Source of the DNA: Amycolatopsis mongoliensis | Lineage (GTDB): Bacteria > Actinomycetota > Actinomycetes > Mycobacteriales > Pseudonocardiaceae | Assembly (NCBI RefSeq): GCF_030285665.1 | Contig: NZ_CP127295.1 | Span: forward strand, 3,410,001 to 3,474,000 | DNA length: 64,000 nucleotides | Reading direction: 5' to 3' | Position numbers and translations under genes: made by a program | Notes under the pieces: model-generated | Seen by the model: the letters and a program-made list of their open reading frames with translations, nothing else | Told to the model about the DNA's origin: nothing | Databases searched by the model: none | Part shown: one piece after another, positions 1-8,376 of the stretch | Layout: each line of letters begins with the position of its first letter | How positions within the stretch are numbered: position 1 is the first letter of the stretch

Positions 1-423
1 CGCGTCGCTCAGGCCGGTCAGGTGCGCCGCCTCCGCCGGGCTCAACGCGTATTCGATCAGGCCGTCGTCCGCCTTGCGGCCGGCCGTCTCGACGTCCAGG
101 CCCACCGGGACCGACGGCGTCGCCGCGACGCCGATCAGCTCGCCCGAGTGCGAGATCGACAGCGTCAGGTCCGCGCCGGGGATCCGCGGCCTGCCGTGCG
201 GCTTTCCGCAGTCTTCGCAGGTCGCGTCGAACTTCACGGCCTCGACGGCCAGCCCCAGCCGCTCCGCCGCCACCGTCTTCGCCAGCACCCGGCCGGTGAG
301 GAAGCGCCGCTTGTCCGCGTCCTGCCGGTACGCGTCGAAGCGGCCTTGCTCGACCTCGTCCAGCAGGCGCAGGAAACGCTCTTCGGCGGGCAGCGGGGAC
401 GACCAGCGGACCACGATCTCCAT
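1..423 (-). CDS. 4'-phosphopantetheinyl transferase, Sfp type (3' end cut off by window edge)
   Basis: Reads leftward from an ATG at 423 and runs off the left edge after 141 codons, so the C-terminus is missing. Such enzymes move the phosphopantetheine arm of CoA onto carrier-protein domains of polyketide, non-ribosomal peptide or fatty acid synthases. The order of motifs fits the Sfp half: RRFLTGRVLAK at about residues 39-49, a CxxC plus KPHGRP at 69-79, ISHSG at 90-94 and the magnesium-binding GLDVE at 108-112. It is divergent from the ThDP enzyme gene to its right across about 150 bp. The family call is strong; the carrier protein served cannot be seen. Confidence 0.9.
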   Translation of the reverse strand, partial: MEIVVRWSSPLPAEERFLRLLDEVEQGRFDAYRQDADKRRFLTGRVLAKTVAAERLGLAVEAVKFDATCEDCGKPHGRPRIPGADLTLSISHSGELIGVAATPSVPVGLDVETAGRKADDGLIEYALSPAEAAHLTGLSDA

Positions 424-553
424 CACCTCTCCGATCCTTCCGGGCGCCGGAGCGGTTGTCACGAATCCGGGGACAGGTCTGGGGTGATCACCCCTTGCGG
501 CCGGGCGATCGCGCGTCCGCCCGAGGCGGCCCTTTGGGGGATTTCCTTCGCAT

Positions 554-569
554 GACTAAGCATTAGTCT
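554..569 (+). promoter_or_regulatory. Palindromic operator and -10 box before the ThDP enzyme gene
   Basis: GACTAAGCATTAGTC (554-568) has 6-bp inverted arms around a 3-bp centre, a layout typical of TetR or MarR operators. TAGTCT (564-569) fits the actinobacterial -10 pattern TANNNT and lies 6 bp before the ATG at 576, so the transcript would be leaderless and a protein on the palindrome would block it. The regulator is unknown; none is adjacent. Confidence 0.5.
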
Positions 570-575
570 GTGCCC

Positions 576-2162
576 ATGATCAAGCGCACGGTGCTGGACG
601 CCACCCGCGAACTCCTCCGCGAACTCGGCCTCACCACGGTGTTCGGCAACCCCGGTACCACCGAGGTCCCGTTTCTCACCGATTGGCCGGACGACTTCCA
701 CTACATCCTCGGTCTGCAGGAATCCGCCGTCGTAGCGATGGCTGACGCCTACGCCCAGGCCACCCGTCAAGCGGTGCTGGTCAACCTGCACTCCGCCGGC
801 GGGGTCGGGCACGGGCTGGGGAGCCTGTACAACGCCCATCGCAACCGGACGCCGTTGATCGTGGTGGCCGGGCAGCAGAACCGGGCGCTTCTGCCGCACG
901 ACCCGTTCCTCGGCGCGACGGACGCCCCGGAGTTCCCCAAGCCGTACGTCAAGTGGTCGATCGAGCCCGCCACTGCCGAAGACGTCCCGGCGGCGCTGGC
1001 CCGCGCCTACCACGTCGCGACGCAGGCGCCGTCCGGGCCGGTGTTCGTGTCCGTGCCCGCCGACGACTGGACCGCCACCACCGAACGGCCGATCATTTCC
1101 CGCCCCCGCATCCGCGGCTACGCACCGGATCCCGAGGCGGTCGACGAACTCGCCGCCGCGCTCGAGGCGGCCGAACGCCCGGCGATCGTCGTCGGCGGAG
1201 CCGTCGACCAGGACGCAGCCGTCGTCGAGACCGTCGCCCTCGCCGAACACCTCAACGCCGGCGTCTGGGTCGCGCCGATGTCGTTCCGCTGCTCGTTCCC
1301 CGAGGATCACCCGCTGTTCCAAGGCTTCCTCGACCCCGAACGCGGCGCGGTCTCCGACCGGCTCGCGCAGCACGACCTCGTCGTCGTGCTCGGGGCGCCC
1401 GCGTTCACCTACCACGTCGACCGTGGGCGTGGGGAAGCTCCGCTGCCGCCGTTGTTCATCGTCAGCGACGACGAGCAGATCCTCGCCCGCGCCTCCGAAG
1501 GCATCGGTATCCGGACGACGCCGAAACTCGCCGTCCGCGCGCTGCTGAACGCGGTCGGCCGGAGTGGGCGGCCCGCGCCGTCGCCCCGCGAGCGGCCCGC
1601 GAAACCGAGTGGGGAGAAGCTGACCGGCGAGTTCGTCTACTCGACCCTGGCGGACCTGCTGCCGGAGGACGCGATCGTCGTCGAGGAGGCGCCCAGCCAC
1701 CGCGGCGCCCTGCACGACCACCTGCCGATCACCGCCACGGACACCGGCTTCCTGACGGTGGCCAGTGGCACGCTCGGTTATGGCGTCCCGGCTGTGGTCG
1801 GCGCGGCGCTCGCCCGGCCGGACCGCCCGGTGGTCGGCGTGATCGGCGACGGCTCCAGCATGTACGGCATCCAGGCTCTTTGGACGGCCGCGCGCCAGGA
1901 TCTCCCGGTGACGATCCTGATCATGGACAACACGGAGTACGCGGCGGTCCGCATCTTCGGCGATTCGATCGGCAGCGAGAAGCTGCCGAGCACCGAACTG
2001 GGCGGCATCGACTTCGCCCGGCTGGCGTCGAGCATGGGCTGCGAGGGCGTGACGATCACCGAGCCGTCGGGCCTGGTTCCGGGGCTGACCGCGGCCTTGG
2101 CGGACAAGCGCCCGACGCTGGTGCACATCCGGGTCGCTTCGTCGGAAAAGTCGCCGTACTGA
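576..2162 (+). CDS. Benzoylformate decarboxylase-like ThDP-dependent enzyme
   Basis: A 528-residue protein, the usual length of benzoylformate decarboxylase (mandelate pathway: benzoylformate to benzaldehyde and CO2). It has the N-terminal pyrimidine-binding domain (FGNPGTTEVPFL near residue 23, ALQE-like LQESAVV), a central domain, and the C-terminal ThDP motif GDGS...N (IGDGSSMYGIQALW followed by MDNTEY). NLHSAGG supplies the histidine matching His70, and the TYHVDRG segment probably holds the His281 equivalent. The residue matching catalytic Ser26 is Thr, so substrate range or chemistry may differ. GTG 570 is an alternative start but sits directly against the -10 box. It appears to be monocistronic and ends at a strong hairpin. 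Confidence 0.8.
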   Translation: MIKRTVLDATRELLRELGLTTVFGNPGTTEVPFLTDWPDDFHYILGLQESAVVAMADAYAQATRQAVLVNLHSAGGVGHGLGSLYNAHRNRTPLIVVAGQQNRALLPHDPFLGATDAPEFPKPYVKWSIEPATAEDVPAALARAYHVATQAPSGPVFVSVPADDWTATTERPIISRPRIRGYAPDPEAVDELAAALEAAERPAIVVGGAVDQDAAVVETVALAEHLNAGVWVAPMSFRCSFPEDHPLFQGFLDPERGAVSDRLAQHDLVVVLGAPAFTYHVDRGRGEAPLPPLFIVSDDEQILARASEGIGIRTTPKLAVRALLNAVGRSGRPAPSPRERPAKPSGEKLTGEFVYSTLADLLPEDAIVVEEAPSHRGALHDHLPITATDTGFLTVASGTLGYGVPAVVGAALARPDRPVVGVIGDGSSMYGIQALWTAARQDLPVTILIMDNTEYAAVRIFGDSIGSEKLPSTELGGIDFARLASSMGCEGVTITEPSGLVPGLTAALADKRPTLVHIRVASSEKSPY

Positions 2163-2219
2163 CAAGGTGACGCGTCCGCCGGCCCGGTACCCGCCGCGGC
2201 CGGCGGCCCGTCCGAACGA

Positions 2220-2280
2220 CCAAGGCCGGCCCGGTCGGCAACCTCCCGGAGCGGGAGGAAGCCGACCAGGCCGGCCTTGG
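2220..2280. terminator. Long bidirectional hairpin terminator
   Basis: A 61-bp inverted repeat beginning CCAAGGCCGGCC and ending GGCCGGCCTTGG, with inner arms ACCTCCCG / CGGGAGG around a short loop. It sits between the convergent ThDP enzyme gene and the binding-protein gene and would stop transcription from either side. Confidence 0.85.
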
Positions 2281-2302
2281 TCGCGGAGCAGTTCTCGTTA
2301 CG

Positions 2303-3310
2303 TCAGCTGGTCGCCTGCGGAGCGATCATCGACGCGGCGTCGACCTTGGTCGTGATCGCGCCCATCTGGAGCATCAGGTCGGGCACCCGCTGCAGGCGCC
2401 GGGCGTCCAGCGTGGCACCGAAGCTGGGCAGGCTGAGCAGCTTGGCCGTGTCCGCGTCGATCTTCGCGTACTTCACCAGCAGCGGCTCGATCTTGGACCG
2501 GTCCTTGTTCGTTTCGCTGGTGGCCTTCTGCAGCGCGCGTTGGAAGGCGGCGAGGGTCTTCGGGTTCGCCTGCACCCACTTCGACGTCGCGCCGTAGCCC
2601 GAAAGCGGGAAGTCCTGGGTGGCACCGGTGTTGACGTCGATCACCGGGATCGCGCCCGAGGTCTTGGCGGCCTGCGAGAGGAACGGCTCGGGAAGCAGGG
2701 CCGCGTCGACCTGTCCCTGCGCCAGCGCCGCCGCGGTGTTCGGGAACGGGATCGGGACCCAGTTCACCTTGTCGATGGGGACGCCGTGGTCCTTCATCAG
2801 GGACTTGGCCAGCAGGTCGCTCGCCGTGTTCCGGGCGGTCATCGCGATCCGCTTGCCCGCCAGGTCGTTGACCGTCTTCACCGGCGAGTTCGGCGCCGTG
2901 ACGATCGCGACGGACTTCGGGCTGACCGAGGTCGCGTCCGCGACCAGCTGGAAGTCGGCCGTACCCGTGCTCTTCGCGACGAAGAACGGCATGTAGCTCG
3001 AGATCGCGATGTCGGTTTCACCGGAGACCGCTTTCGTCAGCGCCGCCTGGCCGCTCGCGGCCACGACGGCCTCCACCTCGAGACCCTCGGCCTTGAAGTA
3101 GCCGGCGTCCTGGGCCAGCCACAGCGGAGCGGTGTCGACGGTGGGCAAGATCGCGACCTTGATCTTCGACTTCTCCAGGCCGCCCCCGTTCGACGAGGCG
3201 TTCGAGTCGTCCGAGCCGAGCGCACTGCAGCCGGTGAGGGCCGTGGCGGCTGCGACGGTGAGGGCGAGCCCGAGCGCGGCGCGGCGAGTGCGAACCCGGC
3301 CACTGCTCAT
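2303..3310 (-). CDS. ABC transporter substrate-binding lipoprotein, NitT/TauT (SsuA/THI5-like) family
   Basis: A 335-residue exported lipoprotein. The N-terminus has RR, a hydrophobic stretch and the lipobox LTGC, then a low-complexity Ser/Asn/Gly linker and a two-lobed binding fold beginning KIKVAILPTVDTAPLWLAQDAGYF, the usual opening of NitT/TauT-type proteins. It would bind a small solute such as a sulfonate, nitrate or pyrimidine-like compound; the ligand cannot be told. No permease or ATPase gene is next to it, so it is an orphan binding protein or the partner is elsewhere. A TTG at 3325 lies 6 bp after AAGGAG and is a plausible alternative start adding five residues. Confidence 0.85.
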   Translation of the reverse strand: MSSGRVRTRRAALGLALTVAAATALTGCSALGSDDSNASSNGGGLEKSKIKVAILPTVDTAPLWLAQDAGYFKAEGLEVEAVVAASGQAALTKAVSGETDIAISSYMPFFVAKSTGTADFQLVADATSVSPKSVAIVTAPNSPVKTVNDLAGKRIAMTARNTASDLLAKSLMKDHGVPIDKVNWVPIPFPNTAAALAQGQVDAALLPEPFLSQAAKTSGAIPVIDVNTGATQDFPLSGYGATSKWVQANPKTLAAFQRALQKATSETNKDRSKIEPLLVKYAKIDADTAKLLSLPSFGATLDARRLQRVPDLMLQMGAITTKVDAASMIAPQATS

Positions 3311-3372
3311 GGCGTTTCCAAGCAAGGCCTGCTCCTTGAAGAAAGTGACGGTTCGTGAACCGAATCCGGTGG

Positions 3373-3389
3373 GAATGAGTGACTCATTC
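3373..3389. promoter_or_regulatory. Candidate operator upstream of the binding-lipoprotein gene
   Basis: GAATGAGTGACTCATTC is a perfect 17-bp palindrome with a single central base, 63 bp before the lipoprotein start. Size and symmetry fit a TetR-type operator. No promoter elements could be placed with confidence. Confidence 0.45.
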
Positions 3390-3730
3390 TCGGAGTCACG
3401 CGGCCACTGTAGAGGCGGTGACAGGGTGCTCACAACGGGTGGGATCAATACCCAAGAGCGTGGCGCACGTCACTCTTTTGGCCTCTGGCCTAGGCTCACT
3501 GCTCCACTCGCCGTAATCGTTTACCCAGCGTAGGGCCAAGATCTAAAATATGAGATGACAGTAGCTCGCTGTCGGCCGAAGTGGGTCTGGGAGCAGTGCT
3601 GGACCAAGCTGTTCGGGCATGCCACCACCGTCAACGCACGACTGCCGCAGTGGTCGATCCACTACTCTTCGTGATCGTGCCGCTGCAACGAGTCCTTGCG
3701 TGTGCGTGACAGGTCGCGCAAAATGGCAAC

Positions 3731-3746
3731 TTAGCAAGCGCTTAGC
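3731..3746. promoter_or_regulatory. Candidate TetR-type operator before the acyl-CoA dehydrogenase
   Basis: TTAGCAAGCGCTTAGC contains the palindromic core AAGCGCTT and two CTTAGC half-sites, and lies 22 bp upstream of the acyl-CoA dehydrogenase start. Similar CAAGCGCTTG-like sites are bound by TetR regulators of acyl-CoA metabolism (KstR2-like motif) in actinobacteria; the match here is partial. The rest of 3390-3730 holds no supported gene; an AT-rich TAAAAT at 3544 could be a -10 element. Confidence 0.4.
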
Positions 3747-3768
3747 CAGTGGCGGAGGAGCAGCTCGG

Positions 3769-4938
3769 ATGGATTTCTCACTCAGCACCGAAGAACGTGA
3801 AGTGCGCGACTGGGTCCGCACGTTCGTCCAGCGGGAGCTGATCCCGCTCGAGCAGGAGGTCCTGCGGCGCGAGCGCGCCCACCAGCCGGGGCTGACCGGT
3901 GAGGAGCTGAAGGCCCTCCAGCTCAAGGCCAAGGAGTCCGGCTTCTGGGGTGTCTTCACCCCGGAGGAGTACGGCGGCATGGGCCTGTCCGCCGTGATGG
4001 CCGCGCTGCTGGAGGCCGAGCTCGGCCGCACCTTCGTGCCGTTCCGCTTCGGCGGCGCCGCGGACAACATCCTGTTCCACGCCAACGAGGAGCAGAAGCA
4101 GACCTACCTGCTGCCGACCATTTCGGGCGAGCGCAAGTCCTGCTTCGCGATCACCGAGCCGGGCGCCGGGTCGGACGCCAAGGCCATCCGGACCACCGCC
4201 CGCAAGGACGGCACGGACTGGATCATCAACGGCGAGAAGACCTTCATCACCGGGGGCAACGAAGCCGACTTCACGATGGTCTTCGCCATCACCGACCCGG
4301 AGAAGGGCGCGAACGGCGGCGTCACGTGCTTCCTCGTCGACCGCGAGGCCGGCTGGAAGTCCGAGTACATCGACACCATGGGCGAGTGGGGCCCGGCTTC
4401 GCTGATCTTCCAGGACGTCCGCGTGCCCGAGACGCAGATCCTCGGCGAGGAGGGTCGCGGCTTCGAGCTCGCCATGCAGTGGATCGGCCAGGGCCGCTAC
4501 CTGCTGCCGGCGCGCGCGATCGGTTCGTGCGAGCGGCTGATCTCGATGGCCATCGAGCACGCCAACACCCGCGAGACGTTCGGCCAGAAGATCGCGGAGC
4601 GGCAGGCCATCCAGTGGATGATCGCCGACTCCGGCGTCGAGCTCGAGGCGCTGCGCTGGCTGGTGCTCAACGCCGCCTGGCAGGTCGACCAGGGCGTCGA
4701 CTCGCGGCACGCGCAGTCGATGGCGAAGCTGTACGGCGGCCAGAAGGCCAACGAGATCGTCGACCGCGTCCTGCAGATCCACGGCGGCATGGGCTACACG
4801 CGGGAGCTGCCGGTCGAGCGCTGGTACCGCGAGCTGCGGCTGCTGCGCATCTACGAAGGCACCGACGAGATCCAGCGCCGCACGATCGCGCGCAACCTGC
4901 TCAAGGGGCACGTGAAGGTCGGCGGCGTGCTCGGCTGA
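3769..4938 (+). CDS. Acyl-CoA dehydrogenase
   Basis: A 389-residue flavoenzyme of the acyl-CoA dehydrogenase family, which introduces the alpha,beta double bond in an acyl-CoA and passes electrons to ETF. Visible landmarks are the substrate/FAD segment CFAITEPGAGSDA, the motif GEKTFITGG, QIHGGMGYTRELPVERWYRE near the C-terminus and the catalytic base Glu363 in YEGTDEIQ. The start is fixed by GGAGGAG 8-9 bp before the ATG at 3769; the open frame extends further upstream but without a ribosome site. The chain-length specificity cannot be read. It ends just before a bidirectional hairpin. Confidence 0.9.
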   Translation: MDFSLSTEEREVRDWVRTFVQRELIPLEQEVLRRERAHQPGLTGEELKALQLKAKESGFWGVFTPEEYGGMGLSAVMAALLEAELGRTFVPFRFGGAADNILFHANEEQKQTYLLPTISGERKSCFAITEPGAGSDAKAIRTTARKDGTDWIINGEKTFITGGNEADFTMVFAITDPEKGANGGVTCFLVDREAGWKSEYIDTMGEWGPASLIFQDVRVPETQILGEEGRGFELAMQWIGQGRYLLPARAIGSCERLISMAIEHANTRETFGQKIAERQAIQWMIADSGVELEALRWLVLNAAWQVDQGVDSRHAQSMAKLYGGQKANEIVDRVLQIHGGMGYTRELPVERWYRELRLLRIYEGTDEIQRRTIARNLLKGHVKVGGVLG

Positions 4939-4956
4939 GGTCTCCGGAAAGCGAAC

Positions 4957-4990
4957 GAGGCCACCTCCCGGACGCCCGGGAGGTGGCCTC
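4957..4990. terminator. Bidirectional hairpin terminator
   Basis: Inverted repeat GAGGCCACCTCCCGG / CCCGGGAGGTGGCCTC (15- and 16-nt arms, short loop) lying between the convergent acyl-CoA dehydrogenase and the small minus-strand gene. Confidence 0.85.
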
Positions 4991-5004
4991 GGTGGTGCTC
5001 CGGG

Positions 5005-5325
5005 TTACTGCTTGTTGCGGATGGCGATCGGAACGCCGGCCAGGTCCTCTTCGTTGCACAGGAGCTTCACGTCGTAGTACGGCGAACCCTGACGGTCGTC
5101 GTAGTCGAGGTGGATGGCCAGGACGTCGAGCGGCTCGCCCAGCCATTCCTGCGCCTGCCGTAGCCATGCGGAGCACCGCTCCAGGGCGGTGGGGAGATCG
5201 TCATCGCGGAACTCGACCGGGCGGTAGGGGACATCCTGCACCTGATCGCGGGGGTGTGCCGGCGCCGGGAGGCCCGGCGCGAGACCCGAGTCGTCCAGTT
5301 CCAGTTGGATCGTTTCCTCAGTCAC
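5005..5325 (-). CDS. Conserved hypothetical protein, about 106 residues
   Basis: A small acidic protein with no signal peptide or membrane segment. The middle, with PVEFRDDDLPTALERCSAWLRQ, looks alpha-helical and the C-terminal half (LDVLAIHLDYDDRQGSPYYDVKLLCNEED) looks like beta strands. The GTG at 5325 is preferred because GGGGGAC lies about 10 bp upstream; a GTG at 5343 would add six residues. I do not recognise the family. It stands alone between the terminator at 4957 and the TetR gene at 5384-6025. Confidence 0.65.
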   Translation of the reverse strand: MTEETIQLELDDSGLAPGLPAPAHPRDQVQDVPYRPVEFRDDDLPTALERCSAWLRQAQEWLGEPLDVLAIHLDYDDRQGSPYYDVKLLCNEEDLAGVPIAIRNKQ

Positions 5326-5383
5326 CCTTCGAGCGTCCCCCACACACGCCGTCTGGGCAAGGCGTACACAGGTAAAAGCGCCG

Positions 5384-6025
5384 CTAAACGGACATGCCCC
5401 ACTCTTTCGCGACGATTTCCCGGCAGCGTCGCAAGTCGGCCACGCCGGGCGCGGACGTGCAGCCCAGCGCCCTCGACACCAGCTCCGCGTAGTGCTCGGC
5501 GAGCTGGTCCAGCGCCAGCGGCCCGCGTGGGGAATACCACCTGGCCACGCCGCTGCACATCTCCAGCAGCGCGAGCCGGGTGACCGCCGGGTGTTCGGTG
5601 TGGAACACCCCCGCCGCGACGCCTTCGTCGATCGCCGCCGCCCACAGGTCTTCGTACGCGTCCCGCAACGCCACCACCGGCTCGCGCGCGGCCGGCGACA
5701 GCACGTCGACTTCGTTGTCCACCACGCGGGTTTCCGCCGGGCCGACCGCGTGCGCGAGCACGTGCAGCGCGACCAGCGTGCGCAGCCGGTGCACCGGGTC
5801 CGCGCTGCCGGCCGTCGCTTCGCGGGCGGCGTCCAGCAGGCGGTTCAGCGCCGTGTGCATGATCTCCGCGAGCAGATCCTCCTTGGTGCCCATGTAGTGG
5901 TACAGGCTCGCCGAGGAAAGTTCCGCCTCCTGTGCCAGGTCCCGGATGCCCGTGCCGTGGAACCCCTTGGTGGCGAACAGTTTCACCGCCGCCGCGCGGA
6001 CGCGCTCCCGGCTGGTCACAGCCAT
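5384..6025 (-). CDS. TetR/AcrR family transcriptional regulator
   Basis: A 213-residue repressor with an N-terminal helix-turn-helix (IRDLAQEAELSSASLYHYMGTKEDLL, residues about 28-54) and a helical ligand-binding C-terminus of the TetR_C type often tied to acyl-CoA ligands. Its ATG at 6025 lies inside the end of the upstream acyl-CoA ligase gene (10-bp overlap), so it is translationally coupled and last in a three-gene operon. It probably senses a CoA-thioester made or consumed by the operon and acts at the palindrome at 8292. Confidence 0.9.
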   Translation of the reverse strand: MAVTSRERVRAAAVKLFATKGFHGTGIRDLAQEAELSSASLYHYMGTKEDLLAEIMHTALNRLLDAAREATAGSADPVHRLRTLVALHVLAHAVGPAETRVVDNEVDVLSPAAREPVVALRDAYEDLWAAAIDEGVAAGVFHTEHPAVTRLALLEMCSGVARWYSPRGPLALDQLAEHYAELVSRALGCTSAPGVADLRRCREIVAKEWGMSV

Positions 6026-7539
6026 GCTTCCGCCTTCGCGTCCCACGACCCGGCGCGCGGGTCGGCCACCTTCCGCAGCTCGCCCTTGGCGACGCGCTCG
6101 GACGGCGTCATCGGCAGCTCGGCGGCGAACGCCCAGAAGCGCGGAACCTTGAAGTAGGCCAGCTTTCCCGAACAGAACTCGACCAGGGAAGCCGGCTCCG
6201 GCCGCTCGCCGTCGCACACCACGTACGCCTTGATCTCCTCGCCGCGCAGTTCGTCGGGCACCGCGACGACGGCCGCGAGCCGGACCGCCGGGTGCAGCAG
6301 CAGCGCGCGTTCGACCTCGTCGGCGGAGACGTTCTCGCCGCTGCGGCGGATCATGTCCTTCGTGCGCCCGACGTAGTACACGCGCCCGGCGTCGTCCATC
6401 CGGGCGAGGTCGCCGGTGTGGAACCAGCCGTTCCGGAACGCCTTCGCCGTCGCCTCGGGATCGTCGTGGTAGCCGTGCATCAGCCCGATCCCGCGGATCA
6501 GCAGCTCGCCGGTTTCCCCGCGCGGCACCGGCTTCCCGTCCGCGCCGGCGATCATCGCCTCGCGGTCGCGGCTCGGCCGCCCGATGCAGCCGGTGCCGAC
6601 GGTCTCGTCGTGGTCGGCCGCCGTCATCCGGATGTCGCCGCCGGTCTCGGTCATCCCGAACGCCTCGTACCACGGCACGCCCCAGCGCGCCTCCAGTTCG
6701 GCGTGCAGCTCGTGCGGGATCGCGGACGCGCAGATCGCGCGGACCCGGTGGTCGCGGTCGGCCTCCGACGGCTCCTGCCGCAGCAGCAGCGCCGGCATCA
6801 GCCCGAGGCAGTAGAACCAGCTGACGTCGTGCTCGCGGACCTTCGCCCAGAACGTGCTGGGGTGGAAGCGGTCCAGTACGACGAGGGTGGCGCCGGCGGC
6901 GAGCCCCAGCGCGACGTTCCACTGTGGATCGATGTAGTGGAACGGCTGCGCGGTCAGCATGACGTCGTTCTCGCCGACGGCGGGGAAGTCGGTGGCCAGG
7001 CCGACCGCCAGGGTCGTCCAGTACCGGTTCGGCAGGACGCAGCCCTTGGGCGCGCCGGTGGTGCCGGACGTGTACTGGATGTTGACGGGGTGTTCCGGCA
7101 CCGGGGTGAACTCCGGCGGTTCGGCGCCGGTGCGGAGCCGGTCCGGGGTGATGACCTCGGTCAGCCCGATCCGGCCGAGGAGATCGGTGAACTCCGGTGC
7201 GGCGACGGCCAGTTTCGCGCCGGAGTGGCGGAGCACGTGGGCGCCGTCGAACTCCTGGTAGTTCGTGTTGACCGGGACCAGCTGCGCGCCGATCTTGGCC
7301 AGCGCCAGCCACAGCAGCGGGAACGCGGGAACGTTGCGCAGCATCACCGCGACCCGGTCGCCGGGGCCGATGCCGCGCTCGGCGAGGGCGGCGGCGAACC
7401 CGTCGCTGAGGCGGTCGACCTCGGCGAAGGTGAAGCGGTGGCCGCCTTCGTCGAACACCCAGGCCGTGCGGTTCGGCCACAGCTGCGCGGCCCGCGTGAC
7501 CAGCTGGGCGAGCGTGCCGATCTCGGCGAGCGGGGTCAC
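6016..7539 (-). CDS. AMP-forming acyl-CoA synthetase / CoA ligase
   Basis: A 507-residue ANL-superfamily enzyme that adenylates a carboxylate and transfers it to CoA. The P-loop-like YTSGTTGAPKG lies at 156-166, the adenine-binding region is YEAFGMTETGGD, the hinge is GRTKDMIRRSGENVSADEVE, and the C-terminal lysine needed for adenylation is in VAKGELRK. It starts at GTG 7539, overlapping the hydratase stop by 4 bp, and its end overlaps the TetR start. The acid activated cannot be predicted; FadD- or crotonobetaine-ligase-like subfamilies are possible. Confidence 0.9.
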   Translation of the reverse strand: MTPLAEIGTLAQLVTRAAQLWPNRTAWVFDEGGHRFTFAEVDRLSDGFAAALAERGIGPGDRVAVMLRNVPAFPLLWLALAKIGAQLVPVNTNYQEFDGAHVLRHSGAKLAVAAPEFTDLLGRIGLTEVITPDRLRTGAEPPEFTPVPEHPVNIQYTSGTTGAPKGCVLPNRYWTTLAVGLATDFPAVGENDVMLTAQPFHYIDPQWNVALGLAAGATLVVLDRFHPSTFWAKVREHDVSWFYCLGLMPALLLRQEPSEADRDHRVRAICASAIPHELHAELEARWGVPWYEAFGMTETGGDIRMTAADHDETVGTGCIGRPSRDREAMIAGADGKPVPRGETGELLIRGIGLMHGYHDDPEATAKAFRNGWFHTGDLARMDDAGRVYYVGRTKDMIRRSGENVSADEVERALLLHPAVRLAAVVAVPDELRGEEIKAYVVCDGERPEPASLVEFCSGKLAYFKVPRFWAFAAELPMTPSERVAKGELRKVADPRAGSWDAKAEAWL

Positions 7540-8273
7540 GTCCGGCTCCGGAAGGCCTCCGTGGACGCGGCGACCGCGGCCGAGGTTTCGGTGATGAGGG
7601 CGTGGCTGACCTCCAGCTCGAGCGCCGGCTCGAGGTCCGTGGTCGCGTCGAGGACGCGCTTCGCCATCGCCGCGGCGGCCGGCGGGTGCTCGGCGATCCG
7701 CTTCGCCCAGCTGAGTGCTTCGGCCTGGAGCTGCTCGGCGGGTACGGCGGCGTTGACCATGCCCAGCTCCGCGGCCTTCCGGCCGTCGAAGCGCTCGCCG
7801 AGCAGCAGGAGCTCCTTCGCCTTGAGCGGGCCGACCAGGAGCGGGAGCAGCCGCGACGCCGCGCCGGTGACGCTCAGGCCCAGCGAGACTTCCGGGAACG
7901 CGAAGACGGCGTCCTCGGCGGCCAGGATCAGGTCGCAGCCGAGCGCGAACTCCGCGCCGGCGCCGATCGCGTAGCCGTGCACCGCCGCGATCACCGGCTG
8001 GCGCAGCCCCCGCAGCCGCCGCGTGACGTCCTGGAGCCGGTCGAGCCGCGCCCGCGAGTCACCCGCGGGGGTGGGCTCCTTGAGGTCGTGGCCGGCGCAG
8101 AAGGCGCGGCCGTTCCCGGACAGCACGACGACGCGGGCGTCGCTGCGCGCGGTGGCGTCGAGGGCGGCGAGGAAGTCGTCGACCAGGACGACGGCGACCG
8201 CGTTCAGCCGCTCGGGCCGGTTCAGCCGGATCTGCGCGATGCCGTCCTCGACGGCGAACTCCACGGTGGGCAT
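7536..8273 (-). CDS. Enoyl-CoA hydratase/isomerase family protein
   Basis: A 245-residue crotonase-fold protein, typical length. The oxyanion-hole segments are present: GRAFCAGHDLKE and GYAIGAGAEFALGCDLILAAE. The glutamate used by hydratases in the second region (AFPEVSLGLSVTGAASRLLP) is partly conserved, so hydratase or isomerase activity are both possible. First gene of the operon hydratase - CoA ligase - TetR on the minus strand. The ATG at 8273 gives the normal crotonase N-terminus; upstream in-frame sequence lacks coding features. Confidence 0.85.
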   Translation of the reverse strand: MPTVEFAVEDGIAQIRLNRPERLNAVAVVLVDDFLAALDATARSDARVVVLSGNGRAFCAGHDLKEPTPAGDSRARLDRLQDVTRRLRGLRQPVIAAVHGYAIGAGAEFALGCDLILAAEDAVFAFPEVSLGLSVTGAASRLLPLLVGPLKAKELLLLGERFDGRKAAELGMVNAAVPAEQLQAEALSWAKRIAEHPPAAAAMAKRVLDATTDLEPALELEVSHALITETSAAVAASTEAFRSRT

Positions 8274-8291
8274 GCGGCCGATGCTAGACGT

Positions 8292-8307
8292 TCGATCGAT
8301 CGATCGA
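8292..8307. promoter_or_regulatory. Palindrome between hydratase operon and amidohydrolase
   Basis: TCGATCGATCGATCGA is a 16-bp palindrome made of GATC-type tetramer repeats, 19 bp upstream of the hydratase ATG in a divergent intergenic region. It is a plausible binding site for the TetR protein of the same operon, though a simple tetramer repeat is also possible. Confidence 0.4.
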
Positions 8308-8376
8308 TAGCCTCTTGACGGTACAGCGGCGCGGAGCGCCTCCGTTGAGGGTGGCGGCGGGGGGAGGAAGGCGGAG

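Noticed and set aside
459..2165. Long minus-strand open frame opposite the ThDP enzyme gene
   Set aside because: Its residues are Arg/Gly/Asp-rich without motifs, a shadow caused by high GC; the plus-strand frame has full family motifs.
8292..8308. GATC tetramer run read as a Dam-type or microsatellite feature
   Set aside because: Only four units, and its position in a divergent promoter next to a TetR operon makes an operator more likely.
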